In this document: positions 8,508-15,345 of the stretch, in pieces
How positions within the stretch are numbered: the stretch's first letter is position 1
Layout of the letters: each line of letters opens with the position of its first letter
Assembly: GCF_003363715.1 (NCBI RefSeq)
Contig: NZ_QREV01000028.1
Coordinates: 1-61,933, forward strand
Source of the DNA: Parabacteroides acidifaciens
Lineage (GTDB): Bacteria; Bacteroidota; Bacteroidia; Bacteroidales; Tannerellaceae
Direction: 5' to 3'
Length of the DNA stretch: 61,933 nt
Notes under the pieces: model-generated
What the model was told of the DNA's origin: nothing
The model's input: only the letters and a program-made list of their open reading frames with translations
The model's database searches: none
Program-made: the position numbers and the translations under genes

Positions 8508-9734
8508 ATGAAAAAGTATTTATTAGCAGCAACAATGTTTGCATTGGTTTCAACAGCATTTGTTTCATGCAGTGATGAGGATGAAAAGGACATGCCGGGA
8601 CTTGCTTCTTCGGTAATCTCTTTTGAGAATGTATTGGAACCTAAAGATTTTGTAGAGAGCGGAACATTTGTAGGAATGGGAAGTGAAGATATTAACGCGC
8701 CTGTGGTATTACCGGGACAGAGTATCCGCTTTACATTCCATGCAGGTAAAGGACAGGCATTGATGTTTGCCACGATGTACGGAGCATCGAAAGACTGGTT
8801 TTTCGCACCAGAGAATCCGGGCCTACAACTTTATAATAATGACGGTGTGCCTATGACGGGAGATGTTTCTTCGCAAATCAAACTATGGGATAACGGGACG
8901 AAAGCCGGAATGACTGATGAGAAAGAAGATGTCGGCATTATGATGGTTCCTGATATCGACGCTTCGAAGCTGATGAAGCTGGAGCTGAATTATATGGCCA
9001 GTTCTTCTGAATTTGAGTTGACTATCACCAACACCTCTGGTGGCAGTGATAACGAGACCCCTTTTTCACCGGGTGTATGGGCAGTTTCGAATGTATTCAA
9101 CGGGGAACTTCTGAACGGGATGCCTTTTTATGAAGCCGGAGCAAAATCGAATGCAGAAATAACAGCGATTGCACAAATGGGCGACAATTCTCTTTTAGCG
9201 GAAAAGATTTCTGCCAACACAGGCATCATCACAGGCATTTCTCCAGCCATAGTTGTAGTCTATACGGGAGACGTCAACCCAATCTATGAAGCAGGAAAGA
9301 AAGATGCCGGAATAGGTCTGGCTAACCTTGCGCAGAAGGGTGATGCATCAGCCTTGAAGGCTTCATTGGAAAAGATGCCTGATGTAAGAATGGTCTATGT
9401 TGCCGGCGATGCTCCGGTAGCACCGGGTGAAAAAGTGGAAATAGAGTTTGAAGCAACCGAAGGTGACCATATCGCCTATGCGACCATGTTTGGTTATTCC
9501 AATGACTGGTTTTATGCAAATGAAGCCATGATTCCTGCTAATTTCAAAGGTGACATTACGGGTAAGACTGCTCTTTTTGATGACGGAACAGCTGTTAGCC
9601 AATATCCAGGAGCCGGAAATGCACAGGGACTTTTCATCGGAATGCCGGAAAAAGAGGACGCATCTATTATGAAAGTAGATGATATGTTCCCGGTTCCGAC
9701 AATAAATAATGTTTTGAAGGTAGTTATCCGATAA
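8508..9734 (+). CDS. Spondin-domain lipoprotein, methionine-rich
   Basis: A 408-aa lipoprotein: the signal ends FVSC with lipobox cysteine near residue 21, followed by SDEDEKD. Two copies of a spondin-N-like unit follow the leader. The first carries ATMYGASKDWFFA and the second ATMFGYSNDWFYA, each with a nearby LxDxGT segment. I count 21 methionines (about 5 percent), roughly twice the usual share, several exposed in loop-like stretches. The gene follows msrAB by 39 bp on the same strand. It may be the partner substrate of MsrAB, soaking up oxidant at the envelope as methionine-rich peptides do in other bacteria (inference). Confidence 0.8.
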   Translation: MKKYLLAATMFALVSTAFVSCSDEDEKDMPGLASSVISFENVLEPKDFVESGTFVGMGSEDINAPVVLPGQSIRFTFHAGKGQALMFATMYGASKDWFFAPENPGLQLYNNDGVPMTGDVSSQIKLWDNGTKAGMTDEKEDVGIMMVPDIDASKLMKLELNYMASSSEFELTITNTSGGSDNETPFSPGVWAVSNVFNGELLNGMPFYEAGAKSNAEITAIAQMGDNSLLAEKISANTGIITGISPAIVVVYTGDVNPIYEAGKKDAGIGLANLAQKGDASALKASLEKMPDVRMVYVAGDAPVAPGEKVEIEFEATEGDHIAYATMFGYSNDWFYANEAMIPANFKGDITGKTALFDDGTAVSQYPGAGNAQGLFIGMPEKEDASIMKVDDMFPVPTINNVLKVVIR

Positions 9735-9740
9735 TAATAG

Positions 9741-9748
9741 TATCTTTG
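9741..9748 (+). promoter_or_regulatory. -7 box before the ECF sigma gene
   Basis: TATCTTTG matches TAnnTTTG. A TTTG lies at 9713-9716, 24 bp upstream, longer than normal. The sigma/anti-sigma pair may thus have a weak promoter of its own besides read-through from the operon. Confidence 0.45.
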
Positions 9749-9756
9749 TAACAGAA

Positions 9757-9797
9757 GAATCCAGGGCACAGGTGCTTGAGAATCATGCCCTGGATTC
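9757..9797 (+). promoter_or_regulatory. 12-bp hairpin in the leader of the sigma gene
   Basis: GAATCCAGGGCA (9757-9768) and TGCCCTGGATTC (9786-9797) are exact complements around a 17-nt loop. No T-run follows, so it is not a classic terminator. It could be an attenuator, a processing or stability element separating the lipoprotein message from the sigma gene, or a protein-binding palindrome. Confidence 0.6.
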
Positions 9798-9819
9798 ACG
9801 ACTTCTAATCAATAAACAA

Positions 9820-10410
9820 ATGCGACAAAACAGCATTTCCACATCGGCTTTCGAGTTGGAGAAATGGATAGACGACTACTCAAAAACACTCTTGGACAGA
9901 GCCTATTATTTGCTGTCCGATAAAGAAGATGCCAAAGATGTAGTTCAAGAAGTTTTTCTTTCGGCTTACAAAAGCAGAGAATCTTTTCAGGGGAAAAGTA
10001 CGCCATTAACTTGGCTGACAAGCATATTGCAACATAAAATCGCCGATATATACAAAAAGCGGTATAACGGGAACTCCCAATCATTATCTTTCGAGACTTT
10101 TTTTGACAAACACGGTGAATGGATCGAGCCAGACGTGGCGGACCCTTGGGAGGAGGACGAGTTTGCAGTAAGTACACTATTAAATAATGACAGTTTCTAT
10201 GAGGTATTCAATCAATGTCTTGGGAATCTGCCCCGACAATGGCTGATTGTCGTCAACAAGTGTTATCTTCAGGAACAAAAAGCGGTGGAAATATGCCGCG
10301 AACTAAACCTGTCGACTGCCAATTACTGGAAGCTATTGCAGCGTAGCCGTCTTCAGTTAAGAAAGTGCCTCGATATTCACTGGTTTAAATTAGGAGGTCA
10401 AAATGCTTAA
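9820..10410 (+). CDS. ECF-type RNA polymerase sigma factor
   Basis: A 196-aa sigma-70-family protein. Region 2 is clear (DRAYYLLSDKEDAKDVVQEVFLSAY, then TWLTSILQHKIAD). Region 4 is at LPRQWLIVVNKCYLQEQKAVEICRELNLSTANYWKLLQRSR. I chose MRQNSIS at 9820. The longer frame from 9772 starts inside the 9757-9797 hairpin. Its last 8 bases overlap the next gene, a zinc-type anti-sigma factor, the usual arrangement. It probably drives the rclC/msrAB/spondin genes just upstream, although its target promoter is not proven. Confidence 0.9.
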   Translation: MRQNSISTSAFELEKWIDDYSKTLLDRAYYLLSDKEDAKDVVQEVFLSAYKSRESFQGKSTPLTWLTSILQHKIADIYKKRYNGNSQSLSFETFFDKHGEWIEPDVADPWEEDEFAVSTLLNNDSFYEVFNQCLGNLPRQWLIVVNKCYLQEQKAVEICRELNLSTANYWKLLQRSRLQLRKCLDIHWFKLGGQNA

Positions 10411-10678
10411 AGAGTTTATACATATATTTACGTTGTCATGCAAACAGGCAACCTACTTAATCGAAAAGCGTATCCATGTTCCCTTGTCGGTTACGGAAAG
10501 GATGCGTTTGGCTATCCACCTTTCACTCTGCCGGTTGTGTCGCGCATATAATACAAAAGCTGTCTTTTTAGACCGTTTGATGAAAAGGGGCAGGAAGAAA
10601 GAAGTTTGTAACTGCCGATTTGGAAAGGAAGAAGTGGAGCAGTTTAAAATGGACATAAAAGAGAAAATAAATGGGTGA
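10403..10678 (+). CDS. Zinc-binding anti-sigma factor (ZAS type), small
   Basis: A 91-aa protein overlapping the sigma gene by 8 nt. C13 and the motif H39-x3-C43-x2-C46 (HLSLCRLC) make up the HxxxCxxC zinc site of ZAS anti-sigma factors such as RsrA and ChrR. Two more cysteines (CNC, about 69-71) lie near the end. No membrane segment is seen, so it is cytoplasmic and could release the sigma factor when its thiols are oxidised, as RsrA does. Short for the family, it seems to consist of the sigma-binding domain alone. Confidence 0.82.
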   Translation: MLKEFIHIFTLSCKQATYLIEKRIHVPLSVTERMRLAIHLSLCRLCRAYNTKAVFLDRLMKRGRKKEVCNCRFGKEEVEQFKMDIKEKING

Positions 10679-10705
10679 CAGCTTGGATTTCTTATAAAGT
10701 TGTTT

Positions 10706-10713
10706 TACTTTTG
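10706..10713 (+). promoter_or_regulatory. -7 box of tRNA-Ser(GGA) promoter
   Basis: TACTTTTG, identical to the -7 box of tRNA-Ser(UGA). A weak -33 match (TTGG, 10683-10686) lies 19 bp upstream. Confidence 0.6.
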
Positions 10714-10727
10714 CGCTCCGAAAACAA

Positions 10728-10815
10728 GGAGAGATGCTCGAGTGGTTGAAGAGGCACGCCTGGAAAGCGTGTAAACCCCTAAAGGGTTTCGCGGGTTCGA
10801 ATCCCGCTCTCTCCG
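10728..10815 (+). tRNA. tRNA-Ser(GGA)
   Basis: Acceptor stem GGAGAGA (10728-10734) pairs with TCTCTCC (10808-10814), discriminator G10815. The anticodon stem CACGC/GCGTG encloses a loop with GGA at 10762-10764. A long variable arm and the T-loop GGTTCGAATCC mark a class II serine tRNA. No 3' CCA is encoded. Confidence 0.97.
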
Positions 10816-11026
10816 CTGAACCGGCTGGACAAAATAAGACAACAAAAAGACTGTAAAAGACATAGTTTCGTTACTATATCTTACCTATTCCCTACCGGAC
10901 AAAAACGGTAACGATTTGTCCCGAAATGACCGTAGAAAGTCCGAATTCACCTACCGCCTATCTATCTCACATTTAACAAGTTATTAGTATTCACAGCAAT
11001 TGCTTTGTAAAAAGAAAAATTATATC

Positions 11027-11149
11027 TTATTTAAGGTGGTTCAATAACCACGCTATATTTTGTCCGAGATTCTTCATGTTGGCAACACCTTCTTCATCTT
11101 TCAATGCTTCTCCGGGCAAGCGACCGGTAAGTGTCATCACTGCTCCCGA
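11027..11149 (-). pseudogene. C-terminal fragment of a flavodoxin-family protein
   Basis: After a stop codon at 11150-11152 the same minus frame continues for about 40 residues: GRLPGEALKDEEGVANMKNLG then QNIAWLLNHLK and TAA at 11027. The DEEG..N..LG.N.AWLLK pattern is the end of NADPH-dependent FMN reductase/flavodoxin-like proteins. It is joined in frame to an iron dehydrogenase fragment, so most of two genes has been deleted. Confidence 0.6.
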
Positions 11150-11152
11150 TTA

Positions 11153-11410
11153 TGTATTGGCGAAAGCTACACGTGTACGTGCTTCCAAATCAGAACCGTC
11201 CTTAACGGCACGGGGCAGATATTCAGTAATGTTGCGGATAGCTTCACGTGCATTCATATCGCTGGCAAGGTTTGCGCTGGCGGCAATGAAGCCCTCTACG
11301 CTATGGAACAATGTATCAAATCCCTGAAAGGCAGTAAACAGTGGAGGCACGGAAAGCATCAGTTCTGCATCGACTACAGCAAGACATGGAAATAATGCCG
11401 GGTGCATGAT
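11153..11410 (-). pseudogene. Internal fragment of an iron-containing alcohol dehydrogenase
   Basis: About 85 residues align with the middle of the intact enzyme at 1631-2800: VVDAELMLSVPPLFTAFQGFD matches IVDPDLMMTIPSQFTAYQGMD, and EYLPRAVKDGSDLEAR matches KYLPLAVKDGSDKEAR. The ligands D and H of QGFDTLFH remain, but the N-terminal nucleotide domain and the C-terminal H-x10-H ligands are gone. It ends in a stop after FANT. It is not functional. Confidence 0.85.
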
Positions 11411-11430
11411 AAATGTGGGTGGGGATGTAC

Positions 11431-11553
11431 TGATTGTAATCCATATTCGTTTCCATTTATAACAAAGCATGGTTTGACTTCCGGCATTCCATAATCACGG
11501 GTGAAATCTTCATTAAATGTAGTGTGTAGCACTGTGATTTTCACCTTTTTCAT
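11431..11553 (-). pseudogene. N-terminal fragment resembling a TIGR04076-type protein
   Basis: From the ATG at 11553 about 41 residues read MKKVKITVLHTTFNEDF then PEVKPCFVINGNEYG, the typical beginning of small TIGR04076 proteins. The frame then runs out of similarity, and dehydrogenase sequence begins in another frame near 11410. A deletion joined the two. Family call from memory of the N-terminal pattern. Confidence 0.55.
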
Positions 11554-11573
11554 ATGCGTTTGTATCAAAAGGT

Positions 11574-13052
11574 TTAATACCAGTCATGCTTCTCGTTCCG
11601 GTCGAGTGCGGCGATTTGCGACATTTCTTCATCCGTCAGTTCAAAATCGAAAATGGATATATTTTCTTTGATATGGTCGGGGTTACTTGAACCGGGAATG
11701 ACAACCACACCCCTTTGTAAATCCCAACGTAGAATGACCTGTGCCGAAGACTTGCCGTGAGCGTTTGCAATTTTGCTAATGGTTTCATTACCTAACAAAG
11801 CTGCCGTATGACCTCTGCCTCCAAGTGGATACCATGCTTCTACTACAATGCCTTGACTGTGCATATATTCGACAATTCCTTTTTCTTGATAATAAGGATG
11901 TATTTCATTTTGTACTAATACAGGCTTAATGTTTACTTGTGGCAGAAACTCCGTCATTTCCTTTATGTAATAATTCGATAATCCGATGGAGCGAATCTTG
12001 CCCTGCGCCACATATTTTTCCATTGCTTTATATGCTTTTACATCGTCAGTTCCCGGATGGTGTAACAGCATCAAGTCAATATAACCGATGTCGAGCTTAC
12101 GCAAGCATTCTTCTATTGCTGCTTCGGGATTGCTGAATTGATTAGGATAAAGTTTGGTTGCCACGAAGATTTCTTCACGTGGCACGCCCGATTCACGAAC
12201 GCCTTGTCCCACTTCTTCTTCATTGTCATACATATGTGCCGTATCAATTTTGCGGAAGCCGGAAGCAAGAGCCGCCTTGACGGAATTTACACAGACATCA
12301 CCATGCAGACTGTATGTGCCCAGCCCAACGATGGGCATATCATATCCACTGCTAAGTCTTACGGTAGGTGCTTTCCCATTTTCACCTTTCGAGAGGTTGA
12401 ACACGCCTACATTGCTATTTTGATTCAAATTCAAATTCATACTTTCAATCCAATCTTTAATTGTTCCTGCTGATTCATTTCCATTAAAACGTTTTCCTTT
12501 TTTCCATGCGGCTTTCTCTGCCGATTCGTGCAAATCTATATCGCTTGAACCGATGCCACTGGAATGTGAAGTACAGAACGGCACGATGGTTTTGCCCGAT
12601 AGATTTAGGCTTTCAAGGAATGTATGGATTATTTTAGGAGCTTTTCCCCACCAAATAGGATAACCAAGAAAAACCACGTCATAGTCCGAAAAATTCTCGA
12701 TTTTACTGCTTATTGCCGGACGTGCAGCCGGGTCGTTCTGCTCACGGTTAGCACGGGACGAGGAATTGTTATAATTCAAGTCCTCACTTGTATAGGGCGT
12801 TTCGGGAACGATGCGATGAAGTGCTCCATCGGTAATTTCTGCAATTCTTTCCGCAATACCTTTCGTGGTATTGGTACAAGAGAAATAGACCACTAATGTG
12901 TGTCCGTTACCCGGTTGTGGTTCGGGTGTTGGCTCCGGTTCAGGAGCAGGTGTCGGTTCTTCCGTATTGGCTGGTTCTTCTGTAGGGCTGCAAGCAGCCG
13001 TAGCAAAAGATAATCCCGACAAAAGAATAAGGGATGATAACAACATATTCAT
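11574..13052 (-). CDS. Lipoprotein fusion of flavodoxin and aldo/keto reductase
   Basis: A 492-aa protein with three parts. Residues 1-21 form a lipoprotein-type signal (ATAAC, C21), followed by a Pro/Glu linker (about 25-48, PEPEPTPEPQPG). A flavodoxin domain spans about 50-206 (VVYFSCTNTTKGIAERIA at the FMN phosphate loop, FLGYPIWWGKAP). An aldo/keto reductase domain spans about 228-490, with tetrad D270, Y275, K300 and H331 or H332. Predicted to be anchored outside the cytoplasm, where NADPH is not expected. It follows the acetyltransferase by 4 bp and is the only oxidoreductase of this cluster that still looks intact. Either it uses another electron source or its signal is not used. Confidence 0.88.
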   Translation of the reverse strand: MNMLLSSLILLSGLSFATAACSPTEEPANTEEPTPAPEPEPTPEPQPGNGHTLVVYFSCTNTTKGIAERIAEITDGALHRIVPETPYTSEDLNYNNSSSRANREQNDPAARPAISSKIENFSDYDVVFLGYPIWWGKAPKIIHTFLESLNLSGKTIVPFCTSHSSGIGSSDIDLHESAEKAAWKKGKRFNGNESAGTIKDWIESMNLNLNQNSNVGVFNLSKGENGKAPTVRLSSGYDMPIVGLGTYSLHGDVCVNSVKAALASGFRKIDTAHMYDNEEEVGQGVRESGVPREEIFVATKLYPNQFSNPEAAIEECLRKLDIGYIDLMLLHHPGTDDVKAYKAMEKYVAQGKIRSIGLSNYYIKEMTEFLPQVNIKPVLVQNEIHPYYQEKGIVEYMHSQGIVVEAWYPLGGRGHTAALLGNETISKIANAHGKSSAQVILRWDLQRGVVVIPGSSNPDHIKENISIFDFELTDEEMSQIAALDRNEKHDWY

Positions 13053-13056
13053 ATAA

Positions 13057-13629
13057 TTACTGTTTAATATTTCTTATGATTTTAGCGGGTACACCTGCTA
13101 CTATAACATTGTCCGGTATATCTTTCGTAACTACTGCTCCGGCGGCGACAATGGCATTTTCTCCTACGGTTACTCCGGGTAGAATAATTGCTCCTGCACC
13201 AATCCACGCATTACGCCTTATAACTATCGGTTTTACTAATAACCTATGCCGCAAGGCAGGTTCTTCGGGATGGTTCTCGGTTACAACTTTTGCTTCCGGT
13301 CCGATAAATACTCCGTCCTCTAACGTGATACCACCTTGGTCGAGAAAAGTGCAACCGAAGTTGATAAACACTTCTTTGCCTACACGGGTTAGTTTACCGA
13401 AAGCTGTATAGAACGGTGGAAACATTCGTACCGAAGCGTCCAATTGTTGTCCCCAAATACGTTCGAGTAACGTCCGAATTTCATCAGGGGAATGGTATTT
13501 GTTATTCAGTTCACAAACAAGTTTCTTTGTGTTCTCTATTTCGGAGTAGAGGAGAGGAAAATCAGCATCCGTTTCTGTAATCCGTTCTCCGTTTCGCATC
13601 CTTTCAATAACTTTATTCATCCTATTCAT
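13057..13629 (-). CDS. Sugar O-acetyltransferase, hexapeptide-repeat type
   Basis: A 190-aa maltose/galactoside acetyltransferase-like enzyme. Residues 1-50 match the N-terminal Mac domain (MRNGERITETDADFPLLYSEI). A left-handed beta helix follows (TVGENAIVAAGAVVTKDIPDN). The catalytic His lies in TENHPEEPALR. It transfers acetyl from acetyl-CoA to a sugar or similar acceptor in the cytoplasm. Its ATG overlaps the stop of the broken dehydrogenase remnant (13626-13628) as ATGA, so the two were once translationally coupled. Another family member is at 28054. Confidence 0.9.
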   Translation of the reverse strand: MNRMNKVIERMRNGERITETDADFPLLYSEIENTKKLVCELNNKYHSPDEIRTLLERIWGQQLDASVRMFPPFYTAFGKLTRVGKEVFINFGCTFLDQGGITLEDGVFIGPEAKVVTENHPEEPALRHRLLVKPIVIRRNAWIGAGAIILPGVTVGENAIVAAGAVVTKDIPDNVIVAGVPAKIIRNIKQ

Positions 13630-13933
13630 TTTTTCAACGTACTCATGTCAATCACATAGCGGAACTTTACTTTTCCGTCCGAAACATTATGCCAAGCCTT
13701 ATCTGTTCGTCCCAAGCAGCGTGTAGGTCACTGTGACAGATACCTGCATAAAGGATTTCAATTTGAATGTCATTTTCTCCAATGGCATGACGGGTAAATT
13801 CGTAAGGTCGGAAAGTGTCTTTGGCTGAAAACATGGCAAATTCTCTTGCTGGAACACGTTCTTCACTCATTTGTGCAAAAGCTGTAGCTATACACGCCAG
13901 CCCTACAATCATTGTCATTACTGTACGTTTCAT
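13626..13933 (-). pseudogene. Exported zinc alcohol dehydrogenase with a large internal deletion
   Basis: The first 80 or so residues (signal peptide ending AFAQ, then GICHSDLHAAWDEQ) align with the start of the intact enzyme at 458-1600. The frame then leaves the family and stops at 13667. In another frame the sequence resumes with DGKVKFRYVIDMSTLKK and TGA at 13626-13628, matching the last residues of the intact enzyme (DGKVKFRYVINMETLK). About 280 codons, including the cofactor fold and most zinc ligands, are missing. The promoter and operators upstream still look complete. Confidence 0.9.
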
Positions 13934-13969
13934 ATTCTATCTGTTTTAAATTAATTAATTTGTTCGATG

Positions 13970-13977
13970 CAAAATTA
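13970..13977 (-). promoter_or_regulatory. -7 box of the decayed dehydrogenase operon
   Basis: Minus-strand TAATTTTG (plus CAAAATTA) fits TAnnTTTG, 37 bp before the ATG at 13933. The first copy of the TACC-N4-TTACGG repeat begins at 14001, where the -33 element would be, typical of an activator-dependent promoter. Confidence 0.55.
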
Positions 13978-14000
13978 GAGGGTTTCATTTATAAGGCAGA

Positions 14001-14108
14001 TACCTTTCTTACGGGGTAAAGTACCCCGATTACGGAAGATTATACTTTTGATAACATCTAATAATCAATGAAGTACCTAAGTTACGGATTAATGTATCTG
14101 AATTACTG
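14001..14108 (+). repeat. Four phased copies of TACC-N4-TTACGG (AraC-type operator)
   Basis: Perfect copies of TACCnnnnTTACGG start at 14001, 14022 and 14074, with a weaker copy (TATCtgaaTTACTG) at 14095. They form two pairs, each with a 21-bp period (two helix turns). The pairs lie between the divergent araC-type gene and the decayed dehydrogenase operon, one pair close to each promoter. An inverted repeat CGGGGTA/TACCCCG (14012-14028) overlaps the first pair. Direct repeats of this spacing are the usual target of AraC-family proteins. Confidence 0.75.
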
Positions 14109-14197
14109 TTTTTACCTGTCTGCCTTTTCCTAATACAAAAAAATATGTTTCCTTTGCATTACAAGATTGATTTATGTACTATAAACATTCAAATAAG

Positions 14198-15115
14198 ATG
14201 AAAGACAATGTGGATATTATAAAAGCAGATACCATTGAGCAGTACAATAAGTTCTTTGGCTTTGAAACACGCCACCCATTAGTCGGGATTGTGCATTTCG
14301 ACCAGTCTGTGCCCCAACCTACACATAAAATGACACTTGGTTTCTATGCGCTTTTTCTGAAAAAGACAACAGGGTGTATTATTAATTATGGTAAGACCGT
14401 CTATGACTTCGATGATGAAACAGTGGTAAGTTTTGCTCCGGGACAAACTGTTGGTATTCATCGTTTGGAAGATGGTGTTGTACCCGAAGCCATTGGGTTG
14501 TTATTTCATCCCGACTTCCTGCATCGGACGGAATTGGGACAGAAAATCAAACAATACTCTTTCTTTTCTTATGCTTCCAACGAGGCGTTACACCTATCGG
14601 TAGAGGAACGCATCATTCTACAAGATTATATGGAAAAAATAGTGCGTGAACTACAGCATCCTATTGACAAATTTTCTAAATCGTTGATTATCTCGAATAT
14701 CGAAGTGTTGCTCAACTATTGTATGCGATTTTATGAACGCCAATTCATTACCCGTGAAGAAATAAATAATGATGTTCTTGTTCGCTTTGAGCAGTTACTC
14801 GATGAATACATGGATTCCGGTAAGGCATCACTGTATGGAATCCCCACAGTGAAATATTTTGCTGACAAGATTTGTCTTTCACCTAATTACTTGGGTGATT
14901 TGGTAAAATCGGAAACAGGGAAAACTGCGCAAGAGTTTATACAGTTGAAGATGATAAACGTGGCTAAAAATGCTTTGATTGACCCAAATCTGAATACAAA
15001 GCAGATAGCAGAAATGTTAGGTTTCCAACATCCTCAACATTTCATGCGTTTTTTTAAAAAACAAGTAGGGTGTACTCCCAAAGAATATCGTAATCAAAAT
15101 GTGGCAACAGCATAA
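14198..15115 (+). CDS. AraC-family transcriptional regulator
   Basis: A 305-aa regulator with an N-terminal sensor region (about 1-185, cupin-like stretch DDETVVSFAPGQTVGIHRLEDG). The C-terminal AraC DNA-binding domain covers about 205-300 (VKYFADKICLSPNYLGDLVK and TKQIAEMLGFQHPQHFMRFF, ending GCTPKEYR). I start it at MKDNVDI (14198); an in-frame ATG also exists at 14174. It diverges from the decayed dehydrogenase operon, and the intervening DNA holds four phased repeats that are its likely binding sites. The regulator itself looks intact although its target operon is broken. Confidence 0.93.
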   Translation: MKDNVDIIKADTIEQYNKFFGFETRHPLVGIVHFDQSVPQPTHKMTLGFYALFLKKTTGCIINYGKTVYDFDDETVVSFAPGQTVGIHRLEDGVVPEAIGLLFHPDFLHRTELGQKIKQYSFFSYASNEALHLSVEERIILQDYMEKIVRELQHPIDKFSKSLIISNIEVLLNYCMRFYERQFITREEINNDVLVRFEQLLDEYMDSGKASLYGIPTVKYFADKICLSPNYLGDLVKSETGKTAQEFIQLKMINVAKNALIDPNLNTKQIAEMLGFQHPQHFMRFFKKQVGCTPKEYRNQNVATA

Positions 15116-15286
15116 ATGAAAAAATAAATATGTCATAGACAATCGGCACGACCTGTATGAAGTAAAACCAAAACGGAAGTAACAAAATTGTAATAAATAT
15201 ATCTTAGCATTGTCATTTTGCTGTGTTTTACAAGGTGTTTAAGATGTTTTATAAGTAAAACACTTTCAATAGCGGAGAAAAAATAG

Positions 15287-15294
15287 TATATTTG
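15287..15294 (+). promoter_or_regulatory. -7 box of the radical SAM gene
   Basis: TATATTTG fits TAnnTTTG, 51 bp before the ATG at 15346. A partial -33 match (TTTC) lies about 20 bp upstream. Confidence 0.55.
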
Positions 15295-15345
15295 TAGCAA
15301 ATGCATTTAAACTAACATTCTATAACCCTCCAAAAGTATTTGCTT

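Noticed and set aside
233-10815. Integrative element bounded by the two serine tRNAs
   Set aside because: No integrase, relaxase or repeated tRNA end is visible, and housekeeping genes such as tag lie between.
14012-14028. CGGGGTA/TACCCCG hairpin as a terminator
   Set aside because: No T-run follows, and it lies inside the operator repeats of a divergent promoter region, so it is better explained as part of the binding sites.
15116-15286. Possible small gene or RNA between the second AraC gene and the radical SAM gene
   Set aside because: No reading frame, hairpin with T-run or known RNA motif was found.
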